From Bradyrhizobium sp. AZCC 2176 (GTDB taxonomy: Bacteria; Pseudomonadota; Alphaproteobacteria; Rhizobiales; Xanthobacteraceae), in assembly GCF_036924645.1 (NCBI RefSeq), contig NZ_JAZHRX010000001.1:3747501-3811500 (forward strand): 64,000 bases of DNA, given 5' to 3'. This document shows positions 25,510 to 35,068 of this stretch, piece after piece (the first letter of the stretch is position 1; each line of letters begins with the position of its first letter). The notes below the pieces were generated by a model. That model was not told the origin of the DNA and did not search any database. It worked only from the letters and a program-made list of their open reading frames with translations. The translations under genes were made by a program, and so were the position numbers.

Positions 25510-26532
25510 TCAAATCCCGAGTGCGCTCTGATAGGCGAAAAGCGCCGGCGCGCCGCCGGTGTGCAGGAAGATGACATCCTCGTCGTTGCGCCAGCGGCCC
25601 TGGCGGATCAGGGCGATCAGGCCTGCGAGGCCCTTGCCCGAATAGACGGGATCGAGTGGTAGCGCCTCGAGTTGGCCGGCGAGGCGGATCGCTTCGATGG
25701 TGGCTTCGTGCGGGACGCCGTAGGCAGGGCCCGCATGCCCCGCGACGACTTCCACGCTTGCTTCGTCGAACGGAATATCGAGCAGATCGGACGCTTCGCG
25801 CGCAAACGTCGCGACATCGGCGCGCACCCGCGCGGGCTCGGCGTCGATATCGATCCCGACGATTCCTGCGTTCGGCATGGCCACGGCGACACCGGCGATA
25901 AGGCCGGCCTGCGTACCGGCGCTGCCGGTGCAGTGCACGATCGCGGCCGGTGCAAAACCCAATCGCGCGGCCTGCGGTTCGATCTCCGCAATCGTCGTGG
26001 CGTAGGCCACGGCGCCCAGGGCATTTGAGACGCCGTAGGGCACGAAGTACGGCTTGTGGCCGTTCGCCCGGAGATCGTCGACCAGCGCGCGAATGGCGGC
26101 ATTGCGGTCACCGGTCCACGGCACGTCATGGAGTTGCGCGCCGAACAGCCGATTGAGAAACGCGTTGCCCGAGGTCTTGTATTCCGGCGTCGGCGGTTCG
26201 AGGCGGCCGTGGTAGACGGCGAGATGGCAGGCGAGGCCGAGCTTGGCCGCCACCGCCGCAACCTGCCGCTGGCTGTTCGATTGCACGACGCCGCCGGAGA
26301 CGATCGTATCGGCGCCGCTCGAAACGGCTTCATGCAGGACGTAGTCGAGCTTGCGCAGCTTGTTGCCGCCAAAACCGAGCCCTGTCGCATCCTCGCGCTT
26401 GACCCACAGCCGCGGCCCGCCGAGATGCGCCGTCAGCCGCTTCATCGGCTCGAGCGGGGTCGGCAGGCTGGCCAAGCCTAAGCGAGGAAAGACGGCGAGC
26501 CGGTCGGACAATGGCCTGCGATTGATTTGCAT
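25510..26532 (-). CDS. D-cysteine desulfhydrase / ACC deaminase family PLP enzyme
   Basis: Fold-type II PLP enzyme of 340 residues. The Schiff-base lysine is K58 in GFGGNKLRKLDYVL. Other family motifs are WVKREDATGLGFGGNK, GGVVQSNSQRQVAAVAAKLG and HCTGSAGTQAGLIAG (phosphate cup). D-cysteine desulfhydrase (DcyD) and ACC deaminase (AcdS) share this fold; overall pattern (SGNAFLNRLFGA, PYGVSNALGAVAY) favours the DcyD side. It would release pyruvate, ammonia and sulfide from D-cysteine. ACC deaminase activity is possible and would matter for plant interaction, but I would not claim it from sequence alone. Confidence 0.85.
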   Translation of the reverse strand: MQINRRPLSDRLAVFPRLGLASLPTPLEPMKRLTAHLGGPRLWVKREDATGLGFGGNKLRKLDYVLHEAVSSGADTIVSGGVVQSNSQRQVAAVAAKLGLACHLAVYHGRLEPPTPEYKTSGNAFLNRLFGAQLHDVPWTGDRNAAIRALVDDLRANGHKPYFVPYGVSNALGAVAYATTIAEIEPQAARLGFAPAAIVHCTGSAGTQAGLIAGVAVAMPNAGIVGIDIDAEPARVRADVATFAREASDLLDIPFDEASVEVVAGHAGPAYGVPHEATIEAIRLAGQLEALPLDPVYSGKGLAGLIALIRQGRWRNDEDVIFLHTGGAPALFAYQSALGI

Positions 26533-26694
26533 CGTTCTGTCCGTCTGACTAGCGGGTAGTATTTCTAACTATGACCGACGGTCGCGATTGTAGCGCCATC
26601 GACGATAGCTGCATTATTCAAGCGAACGCTGGAGGTTTCCTCGTGGCTCTAACCGGCCGGTCGAGGTGGGCAGCGCACGTCTGCTCTGCCCGCC

Positions 26695-26778
26695 TAACTC
26701 AGACGTCCACTTGTCCGCTATGGCAACCGCATCGTCCACTTCGATCCCCATATAACGGACGGTGCACTCAATTCGGTA
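26695..26778 (-). pseudogene. relic of a tyrosine recombinase C-terminus
   Basis: The minus strand encodes RIECTVRYMGIEVDDAVAIA, which closely resembles the C-terminal catalytic end of phage/IS-type tyrosine integrases in rhizobia (consensus LESTVRYLGIEVDDALEIAE); the Tyr of VRY is the nucleophile. No other part of an integrase is visible upstream, so it is a fragment left by an old element. Confidence 0.5.
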
Positions 26779-26821
26779 TGTCCAAGCAAGAGCTGTAGCC
26801 GACATTGGAATAGATGGGCAA

Positions 26822-28117
26822 TCACGGCGCTCGTTTTGGTCCGATCAGCTCGAACTGAAGCTTCTGCTCGTCACTCAGTGACGTATAGAACTCTTCCAGC
26901 GTGTCGCTCACCAGATTGATGGCTTGTTGCATGGTGCCGAGCCGACCATCCACCGCGGCGAGCCGAGCGGGTGGCGTGATCGCATCTTTCGGCTGACATT
27001 CATAGCTCAGCATCTCGACAGCTCTGGCGCCGGCGCGCTGCAGCCGTTCAAGCGCGTCGCGCTGGGCATCGTTCGGATGTAGACTGGCCTCGATCTCGCC
27101 AGCCGACCATCGCAACGCGGCTGGCAGGGGCGCTTCGCAGCCCTGGGCCGACGCCTTCATGGGCCCGTTTGCAGACGCTGTCTTGAGCTGATCATCGGCG
27201 AGTGCGTTGAGCCGTGCTTTCTGCTCGTCATTCAACAGATCATAAAGTTCCCCCAGCGGCGGCTCGAGGGATATTACTGCACTGAGCATCGCCGCAGTGC
27301 GCTGCTGCATCAGGGCCAATCGGGCCGGCGCCGTTGATGCGGGCTGCGTCGGACAAGATGCCTGAATGATCTGGGCGGCCGACTTCGACGCGTCGGCAAG
27401 ACGGTCCAGCGCGGCCCGCTGCGTCTCGGTCGGCTGAATCGCCCGCTGAATCTGATCAATGGCGAGAGCGGCAATTTCGCGGCCGGAATCACCGCAGAGC
27501 TGCTGCAGCGGTGGGATCCTTCGCTCGGTTCGGCCGGAAGAGCCCGGTGCCATATAAGCCGCCAGTTCTTCACTGCCGTAAGGCCCAAAAATTCCGGCAT
27601 AGATGTCGGGGTAGCCGTAGTCCCAGAAGCCCATGCCATCGCCGAAGATGGCATAACCATAAATATCATTGTAGGCGAACGGCCAGAACAGCGGCCCAAC
27701 CCAGCCATATCCGCCATGGCCATGCGACCACCACCCGTCTGCAGTGCTACGGTCACCATGCCAGTGCGCAAGTGCGGCAGTCGTGGCGATCTGCCTGCGT
27801 GCCGCAGGGTCAGTGAATAGTTTGCCAACAACCAACTCGTCCTCGCCGGAGGGCTGGTTCGTTGCGGACGGGATACTTTGTGACGGGATACTTTGTGACG
27901 GGATACGTTGCAAAGCGACGGGAGCGTTTCTGATCCGGTGGGCGTGCACGCGCCGGCGATGCGTGGTGCCGCCATGAAACAGCCCTGGCGCAAACAAGCG
28001 GGTGAATGCGAATTTCACGCTGCCTAGTGGGCTATGCCCGCGCCCTTTCGCAGTGGCGGCACTCGACAGCGCGGTCACCAGTACGACAGCGATTACTGTA
28101 ATGCCGAACTTCGACAT
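26822..28117 (-). CDS. LTXXQ-motif (Spy/CpxP-like) periplasmic protein
   Basis: Protein of 431 residues: signal peptide (FGITVIAVVLVTALSSAATA), a His/Arg-rich stretch, a tandem SIPSQ repeat, a Gly/Trp/Tyr-rich segment (GHGGYGWVGPLFWPFAYND), and two helical LTXXQ-like repeats with the core L(N/S)DEQKARLNAL and LSDEQKLQFELI. Spy/CpxP proteins are periplasmic chaperones, and LTXXQ proteins are common and often multicopy in Bradyrhizobium. I chose ATG 28117 because GGGAGG lies 5 bases upstream. A possible EcfG promoter lies at 28155-28179. Confidence 0.82.
   Translation of the reverse strand: MSKFGITVIAVVLVTALSSAATAKGRGHSPLGSVKFAFTRLFAPGLFHGGTTHRRRVHAHRIRNAPVALQRIPSQSIPSQSIPSATNQPSGEDELVVGKLFTDPAARRQIATTAALAHWHGDRSTADGWWSHGHGGYGWVGPLFWPFAYNDIYGYAIFGDGMGFWDYGYPDIYAGIFGPYGSEELAAYMAPGSSGRTERRIPPLQQLCGDSGREIAALAIDQIQRAIQPTETQRAALDRLADASKSAAQIIQASCPTQPASTAPARLALMQQRTAAMLSAVISLEPPLGELYDLLNDEQKARLNALADDQLKTASANGPMKASAQGCEAPLPAALRWSAGEIEASLHPNDAQRDALERLQRAGARAVEMLSYECQPKDAITPPARLAAVDGRLGTMQQAINLVSDTLEEFYTSLSDEQKLQFELIGPKRAP
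27867..27911. repeat. 15-bp in-frame tandem repeat (x3)
   Basis: Three units of GACGGGATACTTTGT, the third with two changes, lie inside the LTXXQ gene and encode repeated SIPSQ on the minus strand. The array is of a kind that can change length by slippage. Confidence 0.75.
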
Positions 28118-28154
28118 GGCACCTCCCGTGCCAAGCCTTGGCCGCATCACCTAT

Positions 28155-28179
28155 GACGCCGCACAGGACCGAAAGTTCC
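28155..28179 (-). promoter_or_regulatory. possible EcfG-type promoter (GGAAC-N16-CGTC)
   Basis: On the minus strand GGAAC (28179-28175) is followed by 16 bases and CGTC (28158-28155), one base off the EcfG -10 CGTT. It lies about 40 bases upstream of the LTXXQ gene start. Confidence 0.35.
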
Positions 28180-28336
28180 CTGCAAGCGATTGCGCAGACC
28201 AAGGCATCGCGCTTAAAAAGCGGCAGCAATCGCGTCGCTTTCACAAGACCCGAGTGGCGCACACAGTCTGCAGAAGTCGGCCTAAGACCCGGTGGGGGCT
28301 AATCTCGGACATGGCGGGTGTACGGTCGTTGATCGA

Positions 28337-31264
28337 CTACCTCTTCTTCCACCCGCCGCGATGTCCCGGCGCGCCGCCGCTGGATCGCGGCGCGGGGCCG
28401 AACTCCGGGCCGGACTGGCGCGAGTCGGTGGGTTGAAAGATTTTGCTGCCGCTGCCGGGCGAGGGTTTGCGCGACGTGGTGCGGTCGGGACGGTAGGGCA
28501 GGGACTCCGGGCCGTGCATTTCGTCGAGATGGGGTTTGTGGACCTTTGAAGCGCTACCGCCGCTGGCCTTGATCGCCGAAGAAACGCTCTTCTTCTTCAT
28601 CGCGCTGACTGGCAAATTCGCCGCTTCGCCGTATTTCTTCTTGCCGGCATAGGCGCCGGCCTTGCCTTGTACGGCGCGCTGCTTCGCCGTCGGATCGTCG
28701 ACGACGGCCATTTCGGTGGCGCGGAGGCGTTTGACTTCGTCGCGGAGGCGGGCGGCTTCCTCGAAATTCAGGTCGGCGGCGGCTTCGCGCATGCGGGTTT
28801 CGAGATCGTTCAGCACGGCCTCGAAATTGTGGCCGATCGAGATGACGTCGTCGGCCATGCCGCCGTCGCCGATCTCGACCAGCACGTGGTCGCGCTCGTA
28901 GACGGAGTTGAGGATGTCGCCGATCGATTTCTTCACGCTCTCCGGCGTGATGCCATTGATGGTGTTGTATTCGACCTGCTTCTCGCGGCGGCGGTTGGTT
29001 TCGGCGATGGCGCGCTCCATCGAGCCGGTCATCTGGTCGGCGTAGAGGATCACCTTGCCGTCGACGTTGCGCGCGGCGCGGCCGATGGTCTGGATCAGCG
29101 AGGTCTCGCTGCGCAGAAAGCCTTCCTTGTCGGCGTCGAGGATCGCGACCAGCGCGCATTCGGGAATGTCGAGGCCCTCGCGCAACAGGTTGATGCCGAC
29201 CAGCGCGTCGAACGCGCCGAGGCGCAAGTCTCTGATGATCTCGATGCGCTCGATCGTGTCGATATCGCTGTGCATGTAGCGGACGCGAATGCCCTGCTCG
29301 TGCAGGTATTCGGTCAGGTCTTCCGCCATCCGCTTTGTCAGCACCGTGATCAGCGAGCGATAGCCGGCTGCCGCGGTGGCGCGGACTTCGCCGACGAGGT
29401 CGTCGACCTGTGTGCGCGCCGGGCGGATGTGCACGGGAGGATCGATCAGGCCGGTGGGACGGATCACCTGCTCGACGAACACGCCGCCGCTTTCGTTCAG
29501 CTCCCAGCCGCTCGGTGTCGCCGACACCGCGATCGATTGCGGGCGCATCATGTCCCATTCCTCGAACCGCAGCGGACGGTTGTCCATGCAGGAGGGCAGG
29601 CGGAAACCGTATTCGGCGAGCGTCGCCTTGCGGCGGAAGTCGCCGCGGAACATGCCGCCGATCTGCGGTACGGTGACGTGGCTTTCGTCGGCGAACACCA
29701 GCGCGTTGTCGGGCACGTATTCGAACAGCGTCGGCGGCGGCTCGCCGGGGCGGCGTCCGGTGAGATAACGCGAATAGTTTTCGATGCCGGCGCAGCTTCC
29801 CGTCGCTTCCATCATTTCGAGGTCGAAGGTGGTGCGCTGCTCCAGCCGCTGCGCTTCCAGCAGGCGGCCCTGATTGTTGAGTTCGTCCAGCCGCAGCTTC
29901 AGCTCCGACTTGATCGACTTGATCGCCTGCACCAGCGTCGGGCGCGGCGTCACATAGTGCGAGTTGGCGTAGATCTTGATGAATTCGAGATCGTCCTGCT
30001 TGTGGCCGGTGAGCGGATCGAACTCCTCGATATTTTCAACGGTGTCGCCGAACAGGTTCACGCGCCAGGCGCGGTCTTCATAGTGCGCCGGGAAGATGTC
30101 GATGACGTCGCCGCGAACGCGAAACGTGCCGCGGGTAAAGTCGGCCTGGGTGCGCTTGTATTGCAGCGCGACGAGGTCGGCGATCAATTGCCGCTGGTCG
30201 ATGCGCTCGCCTTTCTTCAGCGCAAAGGTCATCGCGGTATAGGTCTCGACCGAGCCGATACCGTAGATGCAGGAGACAGAGGCGACGATGATGACGTCGT
30301 CGCGCTCGAGCAGCGCGCGCGTCGCCGAGTGGCGCATGCGGTCGATCTGCTCGTTGATCGACGAATCTTTTTCGATGTAGGTGTCCGTTCGAGGCACATA
30401 AGCCTCAGGCTGGTAGTAGTCGTAGTAACTGACAAAGTACTCGACCGCATTGTCGGGGAAGAAATTCTTGAACTCGCCATAGAGCTGGGCGGCCAGCGTC
30501 TTGTTCGGTGCGAGGATCAGGGCAGGCCTTTGAGTGGCCTCGATCACCTTGGCCATGGTGTAGGTCTTGCCTGAGCCGGTGACGCCGAGCAGCACCTGGG
30601 TGCGGTCGTTGCGGTTGATGCCTTCGACCAGTTCGGCGATCGCGGTCGGCTGGTCGCCCTTCGGCTCGTATTCGGATTTGATGACGAAGCGCACGCCGCC
30701 TTCGGATTTTTCGGGGCGCGGCGGCCGGTGCGGCGTCCAGACCTTGAGCGAGCCACCTTCGCCACGAAATTCGGGGCGGCCGTCGCGGATCAGATTCTCC
30801 AGCGCGTCGGCGGTCGCCTTGACGCCAAGCGCTTCCATCTTGTTGCGCGGTGGGCGGGCCAGCGCCTCGTCATCGTCTTCCGCCGTCGGCAGGCCGAGCT
30901 GGCGCGCGAGTTCGGGGTCGAGCGTCGGGATGGTCGCCGAGGTGCCGTAATTGGCTTGCGGGGCTTCTTCGAGGCCTTGTTGGAGTCCTTGGCTCGACGC
31001 ATCGCGTTTGGCGACGTCGTCGCTGGTTCCCTTGGTCGAAGCGCGCGCGCGATGTGCCGCGGCCTCGCCGCCGGCGCGGCGGTCCCACGAATTGTCCGGC
31101 GGCGGCTGCAGCCCGGTGCCCGAGCCCATGCCGGCATCGCCGCGGTTGATCGCGGGGTTGAGCAGTTCGGCGAGCGCCGGCCCGATCGGCTGCACGTCCG
31201 GCCGATGTGCCTTGGATTTCGGGTTTTTGCCGGATTTTTTGGGGGTGTCGGGTTTCTTCGCCAT
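28337..31264 (-). CDS. uvrB: excinuclease ABC subunit UvrB
   Basis: Damage-recognition helicase-like subunit of nucleotide excision repair. The 975 residues contain the Walker [17 protein letters not shown] (about 223-238), the UvrB beta-hairpin region ([21 protein letters not shown]), helicase motifs V/VI ([23 protein letters not shown]) and a C-terminal UVR domain (LRDEVKRLR) for UvrA/UvrC contact. Both ends are extended: about 150 residues of low-complexity N-terminus and a basic Ser/Pro/Lys C-tail ending [12 protein letters not shown]. Such tails occur in other alphaproteobacterial UvrB proteins. No GAAC-type SOS box was evident in the short upstream gap. Confidence 0.96.
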   Translation of the reverse strand: MAKKPDTPKKSGKNPKSKAHRPDVQPIGPALAELLNPAINRGDAGMGSGTGLQPPPDNSWDRRAGGEAAAHRARASTKGTSDDVAKRDASSQGLQQGLEEAPQANYGTSATIPTLDPELARQLGLPTAEDDDEALARPPRNKMEALGVKATADALENLIRDGRPEFRGEGGSLKVWTPHRPPRPEKSEGGVRFVIKSEYEPKGDQPTAIAELVEGINRNDRTQVLLGVTGSGKTYTMAKVIEATQRPALILAPNKTLAAQLYGEFKNFFPDNAVEYFVSYYDYYQPEAYVPRTDTYIEKDSSINEQIDRMRHSATRALLERDDVIIVASVSCIYGIGSVETYTAMTFALKKGERIDQRQLIADLVALQYKRTQADFTRGTFRVRGDVIDIFPAHYEDRAWRVNLFGDTVENIEEFDPLTGHKQDDLEFIKIYANSHYVTPRPTLVQAIKSIKSELKLRLDELNNQGRLLEAQRLEQRTTFDLEMMEATGSCAGIENYSRYLTGRRPGEPPPTLFEYVPDNALVFADESHVTVPQIGGMFRGDFRRKATLAEYGFRLPSCMDNRPLRFEEWDMMRPQSIAVSATPSGWELNESGGVFVEQVIRPTGLIDPPVHIRPARTQVDDLVGEVRATAAAGYRSLITVLTKRMAEDLTEYLHEQGIRVRYMHSDIDTIERIEIIRDLRLGAFDALVGINLLREGLDIPECALVAILDADKEGFLRSETSLIQTIGRAARNVDGKVILYADQMTGSMERAIAETNRRREKQVEYNTINGITPESVKKSIGDILNSVYERDHVLVEIGDGGMADDVISIGHNFEAVLNDLETRMREAAADLNFEEAARLRDEVKRLRATEMAVVDDPTAKQRAVQGKAGAYAGKKKYGEAANLPVSAMKKKSVSSAIKASGGSASKVHKPHLDEMHGPESLPYRPDRTTSRKPSPGSGSKIFQPTDSRQSGPEFGPAPRSSGGAPGHRGGWKKR

Positions 31265-31378
31265 CCGGCGAATATGGGGCGAGTCAGCCAGCGAGAAAAG
31301 GGTAAACGGCTTCGCGCACGATGCTGCAGGTCGTCATGTCAGCAGATGTCAGCAAGCCGATTCGGAACCGTCACGCCT

Positions 31379-31564
31379 TTACGCCGTCACCGGCGCCGTG
31401 GCGGCCTTGACGATATCGAGATGGATCCCGCCGCAGCGGGTGCATCGCATGGTCCAGTATTCGACGCCGGCGCGGCCGGGAATGATGCGCAGCACCGCGA
31501 GCGCGGCGCTGCAATCCGGACAGCTCGAGAGCAGCGGCGTCGCCTGCAGGGTCTGTTCGGGCAT
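31379..31564 (-). CDS. small zinc-ribbon-like protein (61 aa)
   Basis: MPEQTLQATPLLSSCPDCSA begins a 61-residue protein with two CxxC pairs (CPDC and CTRC) separated by about 30 residues, a zinc-ribbon pattern, and the phrase RAGVEYWTMRCTRCGGIHLDIV. It starts 54 bases after the next upstream gene's stop and is probably translated from the same transcript. The ORF is open further upstream but that part is not protein-like. No family recognised. Confidence 0.6.
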   Translation of the reverse strand: MPEQTLQATPLLSSCPDCSAALAVLRIIPGRAGVEYWTMRCTRCGGIHLDIVKAATAPVTA

Positions 31565-31617
31565 GGGCAGCGAGAGCCGGCCGGCCAGCGCGTGGCCGCC
31601 AGTTCCGCAGGCGGCGC

Positions 31618-31830
31618 CTACGGATTCGCGAACCGCGGCTTGAAGCGGTCGATATGGGCTTTCGCGTCCGCGATCGCCGCTTCCGGATTCGACCACGCGA
31701 AACCGACTTCGAGCGTCGGAAACGCCATCCCATCGATCACCACCGGCGCCTGGTCGGCCCGTTGAATCCTGGCGTGCCATAGCCCTCTCCCTGCTTCGAA
31801 CGACTGAATTTCAAAGCCGCCATAGATCAT
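31618..31830 (-). CDS. conserved hypothetical protein (70 aa)
   Basis: MIYGGFEIQSFEAGRGLWHA begins a 70-residue soluble protein that ends AHIDRFKPRFANP; the pattern of strands then a C-terminal helix resembles small DUF proteins common in Bradyrhizobium. I chose ATG 31830 because GGGACAGG is 2-9 bases upstream. Downstream gene is the 61-residue zinc-ribbon protein. Confidence 0.62.
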   Translation of the reverse strand: MIYGGFEIQSFEAGRGLWHARIQRADQAPVVIDGMAFPTLEVGFAWSNPEAAIADAKAHIDRFKPRFANP

Positions 31831-32071
31831 GGCCTGTCCCCCGGGTTTGCCCATGGGGCGAGAACAGCATGGGTCGGACAGGGCAAATGTGAACGGGTTC
31901 ACATGTGATGAAATTTTGCAGGTTGCGTTCCCCGGATGCGACGCAGCGCGCCGCCCTTGCGGCGTGGTGCGCCGCTGTTCCGGAGTCCATCGATCGGGGC
32001 GAGAGGGTCGTGGGTTCCGGCTCTGCGTCGCAGCACTGCGTGCCGCGCCGCGTCCGGGACACGAGAGCTTC

Positions 32072-33292
32072 TCACCCCCGCGCGCGAATATGATCCGCCA
32101 GCACCACGGCGTCGTCGCCGACGCCGGACAGGAACGAGGAATTCATCTTCGACAGCCATTGCAGGCCGAGGAAATACAGCCCCGGCACCGCCGAGATGCC
32201 GTTGCGGTGAATCGCGTCGCCGCGCTCGTCCAGCACGGGGACATCGATCCAGCTAAAATCGACGCCGTAGCCGGTGGCCCAGATCACCGCGGAGATGCCT
32301 TCCGCGGCGAGGTCGAGGCGCGTGAGCGGCGCGGTGACGCAAGGCGGGTTGGCAAGTGTGTTGTGGGCGTCGGGGTCCTCCGGCAATTCCAGGCGGCGAC
32401 GTTTCGCATAGGCATCCACGGTGTCGAGAAAGGTTGAGTAGACGAGGTCGCCGTCGGAAAGGTTTTCTGCAAGGCCGGGCGCAATCTCGATCACGCCATG
32501 ACGCGCCGCCTCGAGGCGCCCCACCAGGATCATGCCGGCGGCGGCGAAGTTGCGGAAGTCGATGGTGCGGCCGCCATAGGCCCCCGAAATGACGGGGCCC
32601 AATCGTGCCGACCCGCGCTCCTCCGGCGTCATCCGATCGAGCCGCATGTCGGCGAGCCACCAGATCAGGTCGCGGCCGCGGTAGCGGCGCGGCAGGCGGC
32701 GGTGCCGTCCGACCGAGAGAAAGACGCGGCGGCCGGCCTGCAACAATTCCTCGGCAATCTGCGCGCCCGACGCGCCGGCGCCGGCGACCAGCACCGCACC
32801 CGGCGGAAGCTGTTCGGGATTTTTGTAGCCGGACGCGTGGACCTGGAATACCGGATGATCGCGCAACAGGTCCGGGATGACATCGCGCTGATAGGGGCCG
32901 GTGGCGACGACGACATTGTCGGCGGCGATCGTGCCGCCTTCGGTCTCGGCGATGAAACCGTCACCGTCACGCTGCGACAGCCGCGTCACCGCGACGCCGC
33001 AGCGGATCGGCGGGCTGACGAATTCGGCATAGGCCTCGATGAATTTGATGATGTCGTCGGTGCTTGAAAACGCATCCGGATCGCTGTGCGGAAACGCAAA
33101 GTCCGGCAGCCGCACCGACCAGTTCGGAAACTGGAATTTCAGCCCGTCCCAGCGTTCGCTGCGCCAGCGTTCGGCGATCCGATGACGCTCGAGCACGAGG
33201 TGCGAAAGCCCGCGCTGCTTCAGCCGGTGACTCATCACGAGGCCAGCCTGGCCGCCGCCGATCACGAGCGTTTCGATCTTTTCATCCGGCAT
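32072..33292 (-). CDS. flavin-dependent monooxygenase/NAD(P)-binding protein (CzcO/TrkA-like)
   Basis: Class B-type flavoprotein monooxygenase of 406 residues. FAD-binding GGGQAGLVMSHRLKQRG lies near residue 12, the second Rossmann motif VLVAGAGASGAQIAEELL near 158 binds NADPH, and VIWATGYGVDFSW is the C-terminal ATG motif. The family includes Baeyer-Villiger-like and N-hydroxylating enzymes and the CzcO proteins; the substrate is not evident. Its ATG overlaps the 3' end of the LysR gene by 11 bases, so it is co-transcribed with it and is a likely autoregulated target. Confidence 0.88.
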   Translation of the reverse strand: MPDEKIETLVIGGGQAGLVMSHRLKQRGLSHLVLERHRIAERWRSERWDGLKFQFPNWSVRLPDFAFPHSDPDAFSSTDDIIKFIEAYAEFVSPPIRCGVAVTRLSQRDGDGFIAETEGGTIAADNVVVATGPYQRDVIPDLLRDHPVFQVHASGYKNPEQLPPGAVLVAGAGASGAQIAEELLQAGRRVFLSVGRHRRLPRRYRGRDLIWWLADMRLDRMTPEERGSARLGPVISGAYGGRTIDFRNFAAAGMILVGRLEAARHGVIEIAPGLAENLSDGDLVYSTFLDTVDAYAKRRRLELPEDPDAHNTLANPPCVTAPLTRLDLAAEGISAVIWATGYGVDFSWIDVPVLDERGDAIHRNGISAVPGLYFLGLQWLSKMNSSFLSGVGDDAVVLADHIRARG

Positions 33293-34187
33293 GTCGCTGG
33301 CCCCTGCGGCGTGTGGCGGGCTCTGTCGCCGCGCGGATCATCCAGCGCCGAAAGGCAGCGAAATCGCGCTGCCCGGTGCTGAAGCCCCGATAGACCAGAT
33401 ACCAGCGCATGCCTTTCGGCACGCTTAACGCAAACGGCGCGACCAGCCGGCCGGCAGCGAGGTCGTCGTCGATATAGGGGCGGATGCCCATGGCGATGCC
33501 GAGGCCGTCGACCGCGGCCTGCAGCGCCTGGCCGTAATGGTCGAACTCCGGTCCGCGTGCAGTGATTCGGGCTGTGCCGGCCGCGTCGAGCCATGACGGC
33601 CAGTCGTCGGGCGAATGCGCCACCCGCAGCAGCGTCGGCCCCTTCAGGTCGGTCGGGCGTTTAAGCTGATTAGCAAGGCGCGGCGCGCACACCGGCAGCA
33701 GGTCGGCGGCGAATAACGGTTCGGCGATCAGGCCCGGCCATTCGCCGTCGCCGAGCTTGATGCCGCAGCTCCAGTCCTCGCCGAACGGCACCGCGGCGCC
33801 GCCGGTGGTGATGCGGACGTCGATATCCGGCTCCTGCTTGCGGAAGTCCGCCAGCCGCGGGATCAGCCATTTCATCGCAAAGGTGGGACCGACGCCGATG
33901 GTCAGCACGCGCACGCTTGCAGGCGCGGTGACCTGCGCGGTCAGGCTCGCCAGCGCGTCGAAGATCGGGGTCAGCCCGCTCTGATAGGCGCGGCCGGCCG
34001 CCGTGGTGACGAGGCGGTTGGCCTTGCGCTCGAACAACGCCACGCCGAGCCGTTCTTCCAGCAGGTGCACCATCCGGCTGACCGCGGCCGCGGAGACGTT
34101 GAGCTCGACGCCGGCGGCGGCAAAGCTGCCGGCCCTGGCGGCGGCCTCGAATGCCTTGATCCCGTTGAGAAAGAGCAGCCGCCGCAC
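33282..34187 (-). CDS. LysR-family (GcvA-like) transcriptional regulator
   Basis: DNA-binding regulator of 301 residues. The HTH region LNGIKAFEAAARAGSFAAAG...SAAAVSRMVHLLEERLG is at the N-terminus and the LysR effector domain follows (VLTIGVGPTFAMKWLIPRL). The LNxLRAFEAAARxxSF pattern and the later YLVY match GcvA-like members. I chose GTG 34187 (VRRLLFLNG) because GAGGG lies 6 bases upstream; the ATG at 34280 adds 31 non-conserved residues. It is 92 bp divergent from the TauE/SafE exporter and overlaps the flavin monooxygenase gene. Confidence 0.88.
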   Translation of the reverse strand: MRRLLFLNGIKAFEAAARAGSFAAAGVELNVSAAAVSRMVHLLEERLGVALFERKANRLVTTAAGRAYQSGLTPIFDALASLTAQVTAPASVRVLTIGVGPTFAMKWLIPRLADFRKQEPDIDVRITTGGAAVPFGEDWSCGIKLGDGEWPGLIAEPLFAADLLPVCAPRLANQLKRPTDLKGPTLLRVAHSPDDWPSWLDAAGTARITARGPEFDHYGQALQAAVDGLGIAMGIRPYIDDDLAAGRLVAPFALSVPKGMRWYLVYRGFSTGQRDFAAFRRWMIRAATEPATRRRGQRHAG

Positions 34188-34279
34188 ATAACCCTCAGGA
34201 AAACTGATGCCAGGGCAAGATAACTCAGTTTGCGCACCCGTCACAAGCTGAGGCAGAAATATGATTGTGGAGATTGCCA

Positions 34280-35041
34280 ATGACGCCCCTGATGATCGCA
34301 GCCCTCGGTGCGTTGATGGTCGCGACAGCGTTCCTGTCGGGCCTGTTCGGCATGGCCGGCGGGATGATCCTGATCGGCGTGCTGTTGATGCTGATGCCGC
34401 TGCCCACCGCGATGGTGCTGCATGCGATCACGCAGATGGCCTCGAACGGCTGGCGTGCCTTTCTGTGGCGGGCGCATATCCGCTGGCGGCCGGTGTTCGT
34501 CTATCTGATCGGCTGCGCGCTGGCGCTCGGGGTGTGGTCGATCGCCCGCTACGTGCCGGACAAGCCCATCGCATTGCTGTTGCTCGGGGCGACGCCGTTC
34601 ATGGCGCGGCTGATGCCGAAGAACCTCAAGCCCAATCCGGACAGCATCTGGCAGGGCTCGTCCTACGGCTTCATCTGCATGGGCCTGATGCTGATGACCG
34701 GCGTCTCCGGTCCGTTGATGGACACGTTCTTTCTCGGCGGCAATTTCGGCCGCCGCGAGGTGGTCGCCACCAAGGCGACCTGCCAGGTCGCGAGCCATCT
34801 CACAAAGCTGATCTATTTCGGCGGCATCATCGACCAGGCGGCGACGCTCGATCCGGTGCTGGCGGCGGTCGCCATCGCCGCCTCGATGCTCGGCACCACG
34901 CTGGCGCGGCGCATCCTGGAGGCGATGAGCGACGCGCAATTCCGCACCTGGGCGAACCTGTTGATCACGACGGTCGCGGGCTACTACATCCTTTACGGCG
35001 GCTGGCTGTTGTTCACGCGCACCAGCGCGATGGCGTTCTGA
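34280..35041 (+). CDS. TauE/SafE family sulfite exporter
   Basis: Inner-membrane protein of 253 residues with about eight hydrophobic segments. The conserved N-terminal ATAFLSGLFGMAGGMILIG and the central FICMGLMLMTGVSGPLMDTF repeat are the two halves of this family, which exports sulfite, sulfoacetate or other organosulfonates. I chose ATG 34280 behind TGGAGATTGCC. It diverges from a LysR regulator, so regulation by that LysR is plausible. A flavin monooxygenase sharing that regulator might act on an organosulfur compound (speculative). Confidence 0.85.
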   Translation: MTPLMIAALGALMVATAFLSGLFGMAGGMILIGVLLMLMPLPTAMVLHAITQMASNGWRAFLWRAHIRWRPVFVYLIGCALALGVWSIARYVPDKPIALLLLGATPFMARLMPKNLKPNPDSIWQGSSYGFICMGLMLMTGVSGPLMDTFFLGGNFGRREVVATKATCQVASHLTKLIYFGGIIDQAATLDPVLAAVAIAASMLGTTLARRILEAMSDAQFRTWANLLITTVAGYYILYGGWLLFTRTSAMAF

Positions 35042-35068
35042 GTTGAACCGCTTCTGGCGGAGGCGCTG

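Noticed and set aside
28667..30574. 635-residue plus-strand ORF opposite uvrB
   Set aside because: Shadow of uvrB on the other strand, created by G/C-rich codon third positions; no domain features.
31899..32070. Possible gene between the 70-residue protein and the monooxygenase gene
   Set aside because: GC-rich sequence resembling a degraded intergenic repeat; frames do not continue and no ribosome site fits.
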